A stretch of DNA of 64,000 nt, taken from NCBI GenBank assembly GCA_905250025.1, contig CAJNOJ010000011.1, positions 563,287 to 627,286 on the forward strand, in the 5' to 3' direction. The DNA is from Adineta ricciae (taxonomy: Eukaryota; Rotifera; Eurotatoria; Adinetida; Adinetidae). Below the pieces are notes generated by a model. It was not told the DNA's origin. It searched no databases and saw only the letters and a list, made by a program, of their open reading frames with translations. Of this stretch, positions 21,076-34,271 are shown piece by piece (position 1 is the stretch's first letter; the number at the start of each line of letters is the position of its first letter). Position numbers and translations under genes: made by a program.

Positions 21076-23029
21076 TCAAGATTTTGCGTGGTGTTGCTGA
21101 TATAATGATGATTTTTCAATTTCACCTTTTCGTAATGCTTGCCGTGCATCATTGGCTGTTATCGCGCAAATGGCTGCACCAATTCCCGAACCTTCAAATA
21201 GATTGCATCGAAAAATCTACACCTTACTAAACAAAAACTATTTTTATACCATCAGCACTGATTCGCAGCTCATAATTGAGTAGAACGGGCACCAGAATTT
21301 TCAAATGACGCTGTATCACCATATTAAAACGTGGATGAAAACGATAAAGACTCCCGTCGATGCCAATACAGATCTTTGCCATATCTTCTTTTCTATTCTC
21401 ATGTACACGTTTCATTAATACAGCAATCGCAGCGGCAGTCAGCATCGCGGCTCGTCTAAAGGAGATTTTCCAAAGATGAATCTTTCATCCAGCAATCAAT
21501 TCTTCTGACTCGCCTCGAAATCAATCGACATGTATAAGAAATAATCGCACAATCAGCATTCGTCGCGTAACCTAGACCGAGTTTTTTCAATACATTTCGT
21601 GTGTTAGAAAAAGTCCTTCCGGTATCAAGTTCGATTTCGGATATGTGGCTTGTTTGTAGCATGTACAGTGCATGGAATGGTGCATAGTAACGATACGATT
21701 GCTGATGGTCTCGTTGAGTTTTTAAAATTAATCCACGATTGATCAGCGTAGCTAATACCTCGGCGGCTAAACGACCCATGTACATTCCTGAGATGAGCTT
21801 CTCGAAGATATGAATGCCAGGATTATTCGATATACGATCGATTTCACGATCGAAATCAGTTAATAACTTATCGAGACAACCATTTTCACCTGATATAACG
21901 AAAGGATATTTTTTTTCGAGACAAAAAATGGATCTAACTATACCAAGAGCGCCCCATTCAGTATTGATAATCATCTCCCTTGCTTGTTCTGGCAAAGCAG
22001 ATCGATCAGAAATCGTTTGAATTTTATCGATATCTTCAAAATAACACGCATTCGTTCCTGTACCTAAAGTTTAGTATAAAGATATAACTATTCAGGAAAT
22101 TCTAATACCAACGAACCAAGGATAACTCCAATTCGACAAGTATTCTCCCGATAAGCTAGAAGACACATGATTCAACTCAAAAAATGTTTCTTCACATTCG
22201 CTCAACTCATACCGCACGCCATCAACGTTCCGACTGTATCATTGATCAATGCTGTGACTTTGACTTTCAATTGTTTCTCATAGATAACTCTTTGTAGTTT
22301 TTCCACAACATCCTGTCCAACTAAGTCCGACAAAATCCAGCCTTTCGATGGTGTTAGAAATTTGCCTTTGTTCAAAGCGATTTGTTCGCAAGCGAAACTA
22401 AATGTAAATCCTAGAACGTATTCTTGCGATAAATTCAATTGATTTTGTTTCATAAACTCTTTCAAAACGTCGACAATGAATTCGAATAAATCCTGAGCAA
22501 GAATCTTCTTTGAATCAGGAACAATACGTGCTTCGGATATGACTTGCGGCTCACGATTTGGATCAAGTCGGACCAGCAATGTCCGGAAATTTGTTCCGCC
22601 AAGATCGAGAGCTAGAATTTCACCATGTTCTTTCTTCGTCGGCAGATTTGTTACATAAGTCGATAACATTTTCAAATCACTCTGATGTTTTCGACTTGGA
22701 TCTAAACCCATCTGACAATGTTGCTCCATTATCGTCATGATCTGCGCCAGTATTTCAGCTGTGATATGAAATGGTTTGGTAATGCGCATCAGTTCGGCAT
22801 AATCTTCGGAGGAAATGGTTCCTTCTTTTGTGTGAAGAATCGATGTGATGTTTTCTTCGATCGGATCGTGAAGGAAACCATCGAAGCTGGAGTCACGTGT
22901 GACAACTTCTTTCCCAGCTTGAGAAACAAATCGTGTATTCTTCGAATTGACATCAAATGGTCGGAAACAAAAGACAATATCCCAGCAATTTCGAAACCAA
23001 CTACTGATTCCATAGTTCTCCTTAGACAT
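21076..23029 (-). CDS. Hexokinase-like protein with an altered glucose-binding residue
   Basis: A single hexokinase unit with an N-terminal extension of about 70 residues. Conserved parts are the phosphate-binding loop (LALDLGGTNFRTLLV), TFSFACEQIA, LTPSKGW, INDTVGTLMACG (with the catalytic Asp), VILGTGTNACYFED, NTEWGALG, the ATP-side GIDGSLYRFHP and GSGIGAAICAI. Family function: ATP-dependent phosphorylation of hexoses in the cytosol. Two odd points. The loop read SGMYMGE/GGKYMGE in active enzymes is SGMYMGRLA here, replacing a glucose-binding Glu with Arg. The FSFPC motif is FSFAC. One intron is 51 nt, stop-free and in frame (between GALG and ENGC). Another fits only a GC-AG pair. The upstream plexin gene ends 71 bp away on the same strand. 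It is either a divergent active enzyme or a regulatory homologue. Confidence 0.85.
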
Positions 23030-23065
23030 AAATGAAAGAAAATCTCATGAATTCGATTACGCGCA

Positions 23066-23071
23066 TTTATT
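23066..23071 (-). terminator. Polyadenylation signal of plexin
   Basis: AATAAA on the minus strand between the plexin stop (23101) and the hexokinase ATG (23029). Confidence 0.5.
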
Positions 23072-23100
23072 TAAAGAAAAACATATTAAACGAGAGTTAT

Positions 23101-26100
23101 TCAATGTATAAAAGATGAAGTTCTTCTACTTGAGCGATACATCTGCATCAGATTGACGAATAACGGCACGATTTGATTATCAGTCGATTGAGTTTTCAAA
23201 TATTTGACAATCTAAACAAAAAAAAAAACAATGTTCATTTGTCATTGAATATCACATTTTCTAACAAACCTCGTCCGCATGTGAATATGTATAATCGAAA
23301 AGTTGATGAAATATCGCACTATCCAATTGGAACTTCTCATCAATTCCCTATAAGAAGTTACAGTCGATGGCTCTTTTATCATTTAAGCTTCTTCTAAACT
23401 TACCGTAGTTGTCGACGAATATTCCGATGATGAGTTTCCTTTGTGTAAAGTTCGTTCTAAATTTGTATAACACAATCGAATGCGCTGAATTTCATCAGCG
23501 AATAGAAATGTTGTATTTTGTTGATTAAAACTCGAGGTTTGATCCGCATATAAATCATTGCATAACAAACATTGAGAATCTTGTTGCAGACAACAAGCAC
23601 GTTGGAAAATCATGGCCAGAATGTCCAATGAACTCTTCAAACATTTATCCATAGGTATGTCATATAAACAATGGAAATTTTCGAAGAGAAATGGAAGGAA
23701 ATGCGCATAGAATATGTGAAAATATTGTGAATTTTGTTCCATTAATTCACTTAGATAAGTGTCACTATGTAATAGATTTGTGAATAAAGTTTCGATAAGA
23801 TTGATTAAAACTGAATGGATGATCGATTTGGTTTCGAACAAACGATAAGTTTCGTTAGGATTATTGTTCATTAATAAGTGGTTGAAGTCACCACCAATTT
23901 CTTCATAGGTGTGGTTTAATAGATGTATGTATCCATTATGGTCATTTTCGTTGGAGAGATATCGATTGGTAGTATCAAAAGGTGGTGTAGTCAAGTGCTG
24001 AAAGATCATTGAGCCATTAGATGCAGGAGTTGAGCAATAGTGACAAGATGATCGAAGAGTATTTTCTAAAGAAGATTCAAGTCGATCAGTCATTTTAAGA
24101 GAAGAATCGTGAATTGAAAAATAAATCTTTCGAACACTTACGCAAATTTCGATTACATTTCGGTGAATGCATGTTTTTATTGACAAGAACCATTTTAAGT
24201 TCATACCCATCGGTAAGAATTCCATAATGTTGTAATGTGTTCAACTTAATCCAACTTTGCACGCGTTCATTCGTACTGTCAATATCATTCAATAATAAAC
24301 TATTCGATTCGCGATATGGATCATTGATCGTTGTTGTTGAATACTTGATTGTTCGACTGAAAAGTACTTGGGTTAACATCGATTTTCTCACTAGTGGTAC
24401 ACTGGATGATGCTGTCGAGGAAGATGATGATGAACTTGAACATGACGGATTGGTTACGAGATAAAGTTTACAATCATGAAGAGAAAAATCTCGCCAGGAA
24501 TTCATTTGATACAGAATCTTCTGTTTGACTTGCGAAATCGTATCGCATGTTAAACAAGTCAAATTGATCGATAAGTCCTGGGAATTCGTTGTATTCAAGT
24601 CGATATGCACAATCAATTGAATTGTTTTGAATGACATCGATGAATCGTGTAAGATGGTCCTCATATTCAATGAATAGTAGGACATATTTTGTTCGATTGC
24701 GTCGACAGGGCCGCTGTGGAGTTTATTTCTCAGTTGGTAGTATAACTGGCAGAATAGTGTTTGAATTGGATGAATTCGAAGCGCTTCGTAAGATGTTAAG
24801 ATGCAAATGTTGAAAAATATGAAATCGTTTTGAAACGGAAATAATTTTTTGAGGCTGTACCGCTGAGTTAAGATTAAATCGTTGAGAATCTTCGAGTGAT
24901 TGGATTGGATAGCGAGATAAACGAGAGAATTCACGAATATATCATTGTGTTCAAGAAGACATTGAAATTGATCGAGAATTTCTGGTTTAACATGAATTTT
25001 CATTTGATTCGAGGAGAAATTGCTTGAGTAATAGCAATACTGAAGATAATTCAAATACGAACGAATCGGAAGGATATTTTGTGAAGGGAGATTCACAGGT
25101 TGATACAGCTTTTCCTTTTCAATTTCATGACATGTTAAACTATCCGGATAAAAATATCGTTGAAGATACTTTCGATGTGCATAACGAATTTTCAAACAAA
25201 CAATTAGCAGAACAATCGAAACAATGAGTGAGACTGTAATCAGACACCCACTGATAACTCCTAAAAGATAAACCGGAATGAGTTTACATCGAAAAATTCA
25301 TCATCTCTTACCAAGAACGATTAGTTTTTTTGGATAAATCATAAACCCGACTTGAGTTTGTATATTATCAATTGAAACAATAATTGGCGGATGTTCCGAA
25401 CTGTAACATCGATGCTTTGATTTCGAATATTTATCTGGACGAGATGGAGGTGGCTGGCAAACAAGTTTCTCATCTTGAAGTTCAATTATCGAACACAAAT
25501 CGCACCCGATATTAACTGTAATCTCAGCTTTTGTATGTCCAATCGCCGTGAGGTTTTTCCCGTAAATAGTTAATCGATTTGTAAATATTTGCAGTAATGG
25601 TTGAAGTTCAAAGATTTGCGGATCGTTGAAATAGATCAATGATGCTGTTCGGTTGAAATTATCGAGATAAAGTGTGATGTCAATCATGTGTCGATTATGT
25701 AAATGAAGTTCTTGCATTGATGGTGTTGAGAATATTAAGTGAGTTTGGTTATGAGATGAAGGTGAAACGAATAATTGGTGTTGAAATTCTAATTGAATGT
25801 TTTGTACCGAGTGGAAATTTTCCCCTTGAATTATTATTCGATGGCCACCGCTTTGAAAGCTTTCGTATCGAAAATGTTTATCGAATGAATAAACAATCGG
25901 GTTTGGAACAATACGGAACATTGGCTCGTAGAACAATTCAGTTTGATGATCGAAAATAAGCTTGATTGGATGATTAACATTCAACATCGAACGTGGAAAT
26001 GCTCGAGTTTCACATTCGATTTTGTTGTCGGATATGGATAATAATTGACACGATTGATTACCAACCCAAACGGTTATATGAGAATTTCCAATAGTGAAAT

Positions 26101-29100
26101 TCTTACCAAGGATAGTCAAAACTGTCCCACCATTTTGTATACCAACAAGAGGTTGGATCGATTGGATTGTTGGATTTATGTAAGAAATGACCTGCTGAGA
26201 AGTAATCTCTGGTCCGTAAGAGCCAAATTTTAAATGAACAGGTCCTTGAGAAAAGGGTGTGGATTGACTATCACCCGACTTACATACAATTCTAAAGCAG
26301 AAAACATTATTTACCGATGGATTACCTTCGTTTCTCTTACTTTTTACTAGAACTTTCTTCTAGAATCATTTGGCATGCAATTCCAGCTATTCTCACTGAT
26401 ACATTAAATAGATCGAAATATTCGCCTTGAATACCAACCAACGTTCCACCCTTCATTGGCAAAAACAATGGCTCAATAGTTTGAATTCTCGGTGTTGAAC
26501 AATGTTGATTCGACGTGCACTTCATTGATTCATTTTTGTACATGCATTGATTATGACACCAAATACAACCAAACGATGGGTCAAGACGTAAACATGATAT
26601 GCAATTCGATGCTAGACGTTCACAGCGATACAGAGAAATCTGTGTGTGTGGAATAACAATGGAAATTTCATTGGAAAACCGAATGGCAAGGTCCAGTTTG
26701 AACGGTCGGTTGAATGATATTCGATGAGAATCTTCATAATTTGACCAACGAAATGAACATTTTAATAGACAAAGATCGCTTTCATTTTCCGGTCGAGTTA
26801 ATATCGGATTCGAGTCAGTTAATAAAAATCGTTGCCGACGATCGGATAACAAACAAGATTCAACACTAAACGACTGGTTACATTGTTCAATACGGACAGT
26901 AAGTATTTTATCAACAAAATAAGCAACACGATCGATAGGATGAGATAAGTATATCTGCGGGCATTGCTGATGATTTGTCGGAGAAATATCATTTTTTTGT
27001 CGAGAAATACATTCGGTATCCTGTCGATTCCATGAGCACAAACTCGGATACGCAGTGCAAGATGAACAGGAGAGAAAATTCGAACAAGTTATAAAAGTTA
27101 AATCGTAATATCCAAATGTAAGGCTCGTATTTGTATGGTATATTGATAAAATAACTTTGTAGACAGCTACACGCAACGAAAAGAGCACTCGAATCGATTA
27201 TGGGAAAATTCAGTCTTTTACCTTGAGTTGAATTCTTCAATAAAGGTGTTTTACATTTAACAAAGTCATTATAGTAGCTAAGTTTTGTATAGTACAAATC
27301 ATCTCGATTACTGGTAGTGAATTGACACATATATTCATCGATGTTGTTTCGAAATGGAAGATTAGTGATGATTTGCAGCTAAAGATGGCTCGTCGAACAT
27401 CACAGATTTGGTTATTGTGAAAACAACTTACCTCAGTACCCGTTGTGTCAAGTAAAATTTGGTTTGGAATGACTTGTTCGATATTTGTACACATATTCAT
27501 ATGATTGCCATTCCTCTTTTCATGCGTACATTCAAAAACAGCTGCACACCTAAAATGAGTAACTTGCATGTTAATAATTTTTGACTAAAAAGTATCCGTG
27601 GTACCTGTTTTCAGTCGAACACCAATGACAAAGTGTCGCAGCTGAACATTCATTACATGTTGTGTACTGTTCACACGTACTTAAATTCTGTTTGATTATC
27701 TAAACAAAAACAGATACATATTCTGCCAGACATCGTCAAGAACGTACTTGATTGTCGGTTAAAATAATCAAATTAGACTTTTGAGGAATCAACTGTAAAT
27801 CTACAATGATTTTCGATGAAAAATGTTGTTTCACTATTTCGTTTATATTGGAGGCATGAAACTAGAAGAGAACGAGAGTCATGAGTAAATAACATAGTTA
27901 TCTCACAGAGAATTTACCGTATGTAAAGTTCCATTATCATCGCCAAGAAAAATTATCAACTCATTTTCGATTGATCCAATCTCAAATGATGTAAAATTCA
28001 CCTTGTCCTTCAACTCAACAATCACTTGCGTCTGGCCTAATGCTCGATGTCCACCGATAGGATATTGAAAAAACCCTTCATTCTCATCCGGACAATAATC
28101 ATGATTGATTTCGATAATAGTCTAAAACAGTACAAGTTGTTTCTCCTTCTTTTCATATCATTCTTCCTTCACTTACTTTACTCGATACACAATGTGCGTC
28201 CGGACTGATAAAACCTAATCCACGATGGCCGTTACCATCCACGAGACAACGTTTTATCGCTTGGAAGAAAGCTTCTTGAATCGAATCGATCGAATAGGCG
28301 CACACAGCATGCGATGTACTAGTCGAATTCGCTAACGGTGTATTCCGGAATAGTCCGTACAGAACGTTCTTTTCTTGAGAAAATTTTGCAGTGATGAGAT
28401 ACGGATAATGCTGTCCACAAGTTAAAGGAAGTTCGATATAACTTTTAATGATCGATTGATTGGATTTTTGACAAAAGCGAAGAATTTTCGTTTGAAGTTT
28501 GTGTTTATGATGAATATCGGATTGTTGAATTGTTAAAAAATATGAAAATGTCTTGTATTGAAAAGAATATAAATAATGAAGAAAGAAATCTTTAACTAAA
28601 CGAATATTCAACAAACGTAAGGTCGAGGTGGATTGTTGCAATGCTGATTGACCCGACTGAAACTGAATAATGGAGAGGAAGTCCTTGGGAGCTAATGTTC
28701 GACCACTGATTGTCGGTATTTCATAGAACGAATCACATTGTGAATCGTATGTATTCGCAACGTAGAGAATTTTGCTGTTTTCATCGGCTAAACCAACTGA
28801 TGGGTAGAAAGGCGAAGACGAAACTACTCGTTGAGAAGAGTTTCGAAGAAAGTTAAGATTGATTAATGAACGCAGCTCACACGATCCACCGCGATTCGTT
28901 GTTGAACATGATAATATCGAATTATTTGTTAATAAAAGCAATTGATTGAATGTATCATTCGATGAATGATTCAGATATGATGATGTCGAAAAATAATAAT
29001 GACTTTTTGATGCGATTGTTCGATTCGGTACTAAACATTGATGATCACGTTTTGTTGGTGAGAGGTCAATATCCGCTAGAATTGTTAAATCGCTTGCATT

Positions 29101-29244
29101 CAACGAATAAAGATGATTTACAGAAGCTAGAACGATTGTGTCTGTTGAGTTATCATAGATAAAACGTTGCAATGGATTGGAGAAATCAAGGCTTATTGAG
29201 TGGACAATTGGAATCAAATAAAAAATAAACCGAAATGTATCCAT
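23101..29244 (-). CDS. Plexin (semaphorin receptor)
   Basis: A large multi-exon receptor read leftward. Order: signal peptide (FRFIFYLIPIVHSISLDFS); sema domain; PSI cysteine clusters (CSNFLSCSSCTAYPSLCSW and CISCLRLDPSFGCIWC); IPT/TIG repeats (GGTLVGIQGEYF, MTILGKNFTIG, GGHRIIIQGENFHS); one membrane helix (LITVSLIVSIVLLIVCLKIRY); and a cytoplasmic region with the plexin linker and ubiquitin-like Rho-binding core (SGPVDAIEQ, CDTISQVKQKIL, LNTLQHYGILTDG). Plexins bind semaphorins and signal through Rap-GAP activity in axon and cell guidance. The GAP part is short and divergent, and the usual tandem-Arg motif (RRTESVxEKMLTNW) is not present. A ttttag acceptor sits five bases before the ATG. An AATAAA on the coding strand (23066-23071) lies just past the stop. 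The closest vertebrate class is not clear. Confidence 0.88.
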
Positions 29245-32200
29245 GAGATCTAAAACAACAGAAAGAATGTCGAAAGATGCAATCTATGTGTTGCTTTCTT
29301 AGTGAACATGTGTGTGGAATGAATATGGAAGGAGAAAAGATCAAACGTAGTAGAAGATACGAAGGTTATCACATTCTTTTTTACGGTCAAATTAATGAGC
29401 GGCAAGCGTGTGCGAAATAAAACAAATAAGAAATCTCAAACTAGGTCATTCGAGAATAAGAATTTCAGATAATACGTTTTGCTTTGTTCAACGGACGAAT
29501 ATCAATAGGTCAAGTTTAATTAGCTGAACGACACAAAAAAAAACAAAAGATCGTTTCCTTCGACAGAAGTCTATAACAATTAACAAATATAGGTGTCTCG
29601 ACGCCTAATGTCATACGTGTCATCGATCGTTAGTATCATCGAAAGTATGCGCGCACGATCAGTGACCCATTATCATCATTGTCTCGCTCATGATGTTCAA
29701 CGTTTTCTTTTCTCCTTCTCTTCTACTTACCGATCACATGATCATTTCGTATTCAGACATACACAAAGAGAAAAATAAAAACGGATTTATGATTAAAAGA
29801 GCAAACAATGTATTCACTCAATTGGAATCAAGATGTTTTACATATGAAATAGTTGCAGGAAAAGAAAACGTCTAATCCGGAAAACAAGCTTATGTTAGAA
29901 TATGTCTCGATTACTTGTCGACGCATGAATAGAATTGATCACGGCAACACCTGAGAAAAGGAAATCCGACAATTTGTTGAGAATCAATGAATGAATCGAC
30001 ATTAAATGACGAGGGAATATGTCTAATCGGTTTTTTCCTCTCTCTCTCTCTCCCACTCTATAAGCGCATTGTTATTCTAACTGATGGATATTTGTGAATA
30101 CAAATACGACTAAGATGACATTGACAAAGGCGTATTTTGAAAATTACAATGAGAATTCTCGTTTTGATTTACCTTTGCTCTTATGTCAAAACGTCAGCTT
30201 GTCAAGAGAGAAAAACGGATCGAATGTGAGGAGATGAAGTCATCGTGTCTTATCCTAACGTTTCTGTTTCGTAATAAACCATTACTAATGTGTCTATTAT
30301 TTCACTAAAATATCGCTCAGTACATAAAAGATGGACATCGATCGACAGAAAAGACGCGCCGCTTCGACACTGCGAAGTCTATTTCAAGTAACAACGATAG
30401 AAGAAAAAATACTTACTCGAACTAAATTGATTCCCCTGTGACGAATGACGATGGCATATAAAAGATGAGAAAAGACATCTAATATAACTTAAACAAACGA
30501 TTATGTCGGATGGAATATGTAAATATAGCTCTCATGTGGTATGTCGAGACATTGAGTCACACTTGAAAGTATCAATTGCTTCGAACAATGATTATTTGTT
30601 CACACATGTTTCATCATATTGAAATATGAAATGTGTTATCGTAATGATGATAAAACATGGGTCAACGTCGTTTACCATCATTAATTGAATTCGGAAACAC
30701 TGACATCCGATTAGGAAGAGAGAGAATAAAACAAGCAGAGAAATCAACTGACCAACTGAATAAAAAAAGAAAAAGATTGTTTCAGCAGACGAACGACGAC
30801 GACGACGACGACAACTGATACAGACTCTACTAATATAATTGTATTAGTTATTCTAATTTCAACTTGTCTTCTATGCGTGTGTGGATGTCGGTTTCGTTTA
30901 AAGGCAATTTGATTTATTCATTATATTGTCCGTCGGTCAACTGAAGAGTATGTGTACGTGTGAACGCGTGCGATGTTGATGATTTCTGTGTACACAGTAA
31001 ATCAAGAGGATCGACTCAAATCTTACCATTCAATATCTAGAACAAAACAAGAGAGAAAATTAATAAATCAGATGTGAATTCAAGAGTACTATAAATATAT
31101 TCATAACCATCGATCTTCTTGTCGATGTACCATAAACAGTGTCAGTGCTATCAGAATAACATTCGATTATTTATAAAAAATATGTTAAGCAAAGCGGCGC
31201 ACTTCTGTCTCGTTTACATAAAAACTGACAGTAACAGTAATAACATTCGTTTATTAGTCTCATTAAAGATGATATAATCATCTATAATTACATGTTGTCT
31301 TTTGTTTCTCTTCAGCTATGAAACAAACTTTCAACATTGAATTACCAATGTTCATCATTATTTGAACATACATATATATGCCGATCAAATTCTATTTATT
31401 ATATAATAAATCTCTGTACTTCGAATGCGTGGGTATGTATATGTATATGTATACACTTAACTAGGCATCAGCGTTTCTCTATTATAAGCACATTAATCTT
31501 TCACGCTATATATGCATGGATGTTGACATTAAAAAAATAAATGTGTACTTGAACTGAACACCATCGACATGAACAATCTATGAAGCATAAAATCTTATCA
31601 AGGAGAAAAAATGGATCGAAGAAGAACATTCAAGCTACTCTCTCAACGATGAAAGAGATTGGAAGTGACTATCATTAGAGGCGAACAATGATATGACTGG
31701 TCACAATCAGATATGGATGATGCAAGAAATCTTCGATCCCTACAGGCGAATTCAGGAAGTGAAAAGACAATGAACAAAGAAATGAAGCATCAGACTAATC
31801 AAAGTGAATAGACGAGATACATGTTGCAAATTACTATATGATATTTAATTAAACAGGGAAGCTCGGTCGATAGGAATATATGTATACAAATGATAAGATA
31901 GAAAGAGAAACACAATTTGATGTTATCATCAAAACATATCCATTATTATAAATATTTGTGCGATGCATTCAACCATTTCCACTGTCCGAAAGGCAGTTCA
32001 CGTACAAGTTTATAAATGAGATGATAATTGTAGTGATATTACAGTACGAGCTTCGCTTACCGAGATGACAGGATAGATGATCGCTCATACACACATGACA
32101 CAATCATCAAGTAGAAATTCATCTGTCTGTACTTTATTCTAATTCATTCATTGACAAGCAAAACTAGAAGCTGTAGAGTTGATCAAATAAATCTACGCTT

Positions 32201-34271
32201 GATGATTTTTAAACATTACGCAACGTATATACATATAAGACCTATGGCTCATCAAACATATTGCTGGACAGGAAACTTACTTGTTAAAACATGTAAACAA
32301 TTTTCCTTGAATACGACGACGAAGAAAGACATCGATGTAAACTTGGTTTACCCGTCAAACAAACTGATCGATTATTTTTACAATAAAAAGAGTCAGATCG
32401 AATGACATCGGATGAATCTAACAAGCAATTCTCTTCTGAAAACAAAAGAGCATGGGCGGTTACACCGATTGACATTCCCATAAAAGCACACCAGCGGTCA
32501 ATTAATCATCAAAAAGAAAAAGAACAAAATAGATTGTCGATGATGATTAGATACATCTAGAAGAGAAAAATGACGCTGAAATTGTGCGCGCATACTTGAC
32601 CAATGTGTTCACACACTCAGTCATACTGTGCTAATGACGATGATGATCGTAAGAATGGAGACAAAAAAATGAAATAATTAGGTCAAATACTTGTCGCCGC
32701 AGGAGACTCCGTCCATCTGTGTACGAATTTCTTTTATCGTTTGCAGACAACCTTTTTCTTTATCTTTAACTATACTAAAAATGTGTAAAAGAAGGACAAA
32801 AATAATCCAAACGGAAATGCTTGTGTTAGTTGAAGATGCGGAAATGATTTCATTTGTGTATCTTGATCAGGATCAAATACAAAGAAGTAAGTGAATAGAA
32901 AAGACTTAACACTAACCGTACAAGGTCTAGTCAACATCACATTCCTGTCTTGAAATAATAATTTTCTTCCTGTTCTCACAAGATACGGAATTCAATACAT
33001 TCGAATGAGCAAGACTTGTCTTCTCATCTATATTATGTTCAATTTTCGAATATCTTTTTTGGCACGCAAGCTGTTAACGTCTAAACATCGAACATCAAAG
33101 GAATGCTCACTTTAGAAAATACGTAACTAACGTGGCACAGTTTCTCTCCGGTGACCAGATGGCATCTTAACATTGTTCATCAATGTGAAGAAACAATTTT
33201 ATTTGTTTTTGATTGAACCATTTATTGTAGATGTGCGAAACTCATTGTCACCCGACAGGAGCAATATTCATTACCATACGAGAGAGGCGATTAACCGATT
33301 GTTATTTCAGTACAACAATAACTATCGATCTACTGAAGAAAGTATTTCTATGTATTCATTGTTTTCTCTTTCTCTCCCTCTCTTAGTATTGCTCACTTGA
33401 TCTAACGAATGAATTTTCATCAGACAGTGAATTGCTTATTGAACCGTAATCAATAGTGACCTTGTGCCGCTGGTCTGATCATCAGAATACACCACAAGAA
33501 AGAAGGCAATTAGTTCAATGATCATATTCGATATCAATTCATGATTATGATGTTTTCCGGCTTGTACGTGTCTCTTTAGATCTAATTAAGCGTATGCACA
33601 AATGGTAAAATGACCACAATGGACATCCTTTGTACAAGTCGAGTGTACCGATAAACATTCTTATCTTTATATATATATATCCATATATTTATATAATTAT
33701 TCGAAATGAAATAACAACAAAGAAAAAGAAGCGATTGATAAAAAGTAAATTCATATATGCAGACGAACAAATGAGTAGAGAGTGAATATCTAGCTGAGAT
33801 GAGGATTCATTAGTTGGACAAATCTGGCAAATAAGAAAATTCCACATGGACGAATAGATATAGATATGTAAAGCAAAATTGCAGAAGCGAATCAAAACCA
33901 AAATAGAATGTAAATGAAACAAGCGAGCAAAGAAAACGAGCAGAAGAAAAACAGAATTCGATTGTCATGGAATCGATCGATAGATGCTTTTTATAAAAGA
34001 GAAGCGAAACAAAATTGGAATGAAGATTCGGCTTTTTGTTCTGTCATCATCGTGGCTCATCCGAGAGAAGAAAACAAAAGACTAGAAATTGATAAGCACA
34101 TAGAATAAAAGTATATGTACAAAATGATAAAGTAAAGTGATGTTCATGTTAAGCATGTAGAGATTATTCCAAAGACCGGTCATGTTTCGTGTTGAACCAA
34201 AACAAAACAGGAAAAGAGATATGCACCGGCGTTGACTCAATTGTTCGTTGGTAGATTTGATTCTTTCAGTT
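29245..34271. other. 5-kb gene-poor region upstream of plexin
   Basis: No open frame here has a recognisable domain, plausible composition and splice support. It is AT-rich with small simple repeats: a CT run near 30040-30054, an (ACG)n run at about 30793-30812 and a TA run near 33667-33679. The left edge is the plexin 5' region and the right edge is the GIPC 3' end. Because most intergenic gaps here are 70-600 bp, this block is a good place for plexin regulatory DNA, a long 5' UTR intron or non-coding RNA. I cannot distinguish these. Confidence 0.5.
30793..30812. repeat. (ACG)n microsatellite
   Basis: About 6.7 perfect copies of acg in non-coding sequence upstream of plexin. Confidence 0.8.

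Noticed and set aside
32781..33030. Possible two-exon mini-gene starting MCKRRTKIIQTEM with a good GTAAGT donor at about 32887
   Set aside because: Only about 43 residues after splicing, no known motif; the splice pair could be chance in a 5-kb non-coding block.
29245..34271. tRNA, rRNA or transposon in the gene-poor block
   Set aside because: No B-box-like GGTTCGAATCC, no terminal inverted repeats, no reverse transcriptase or transposase motifs seen by eye.
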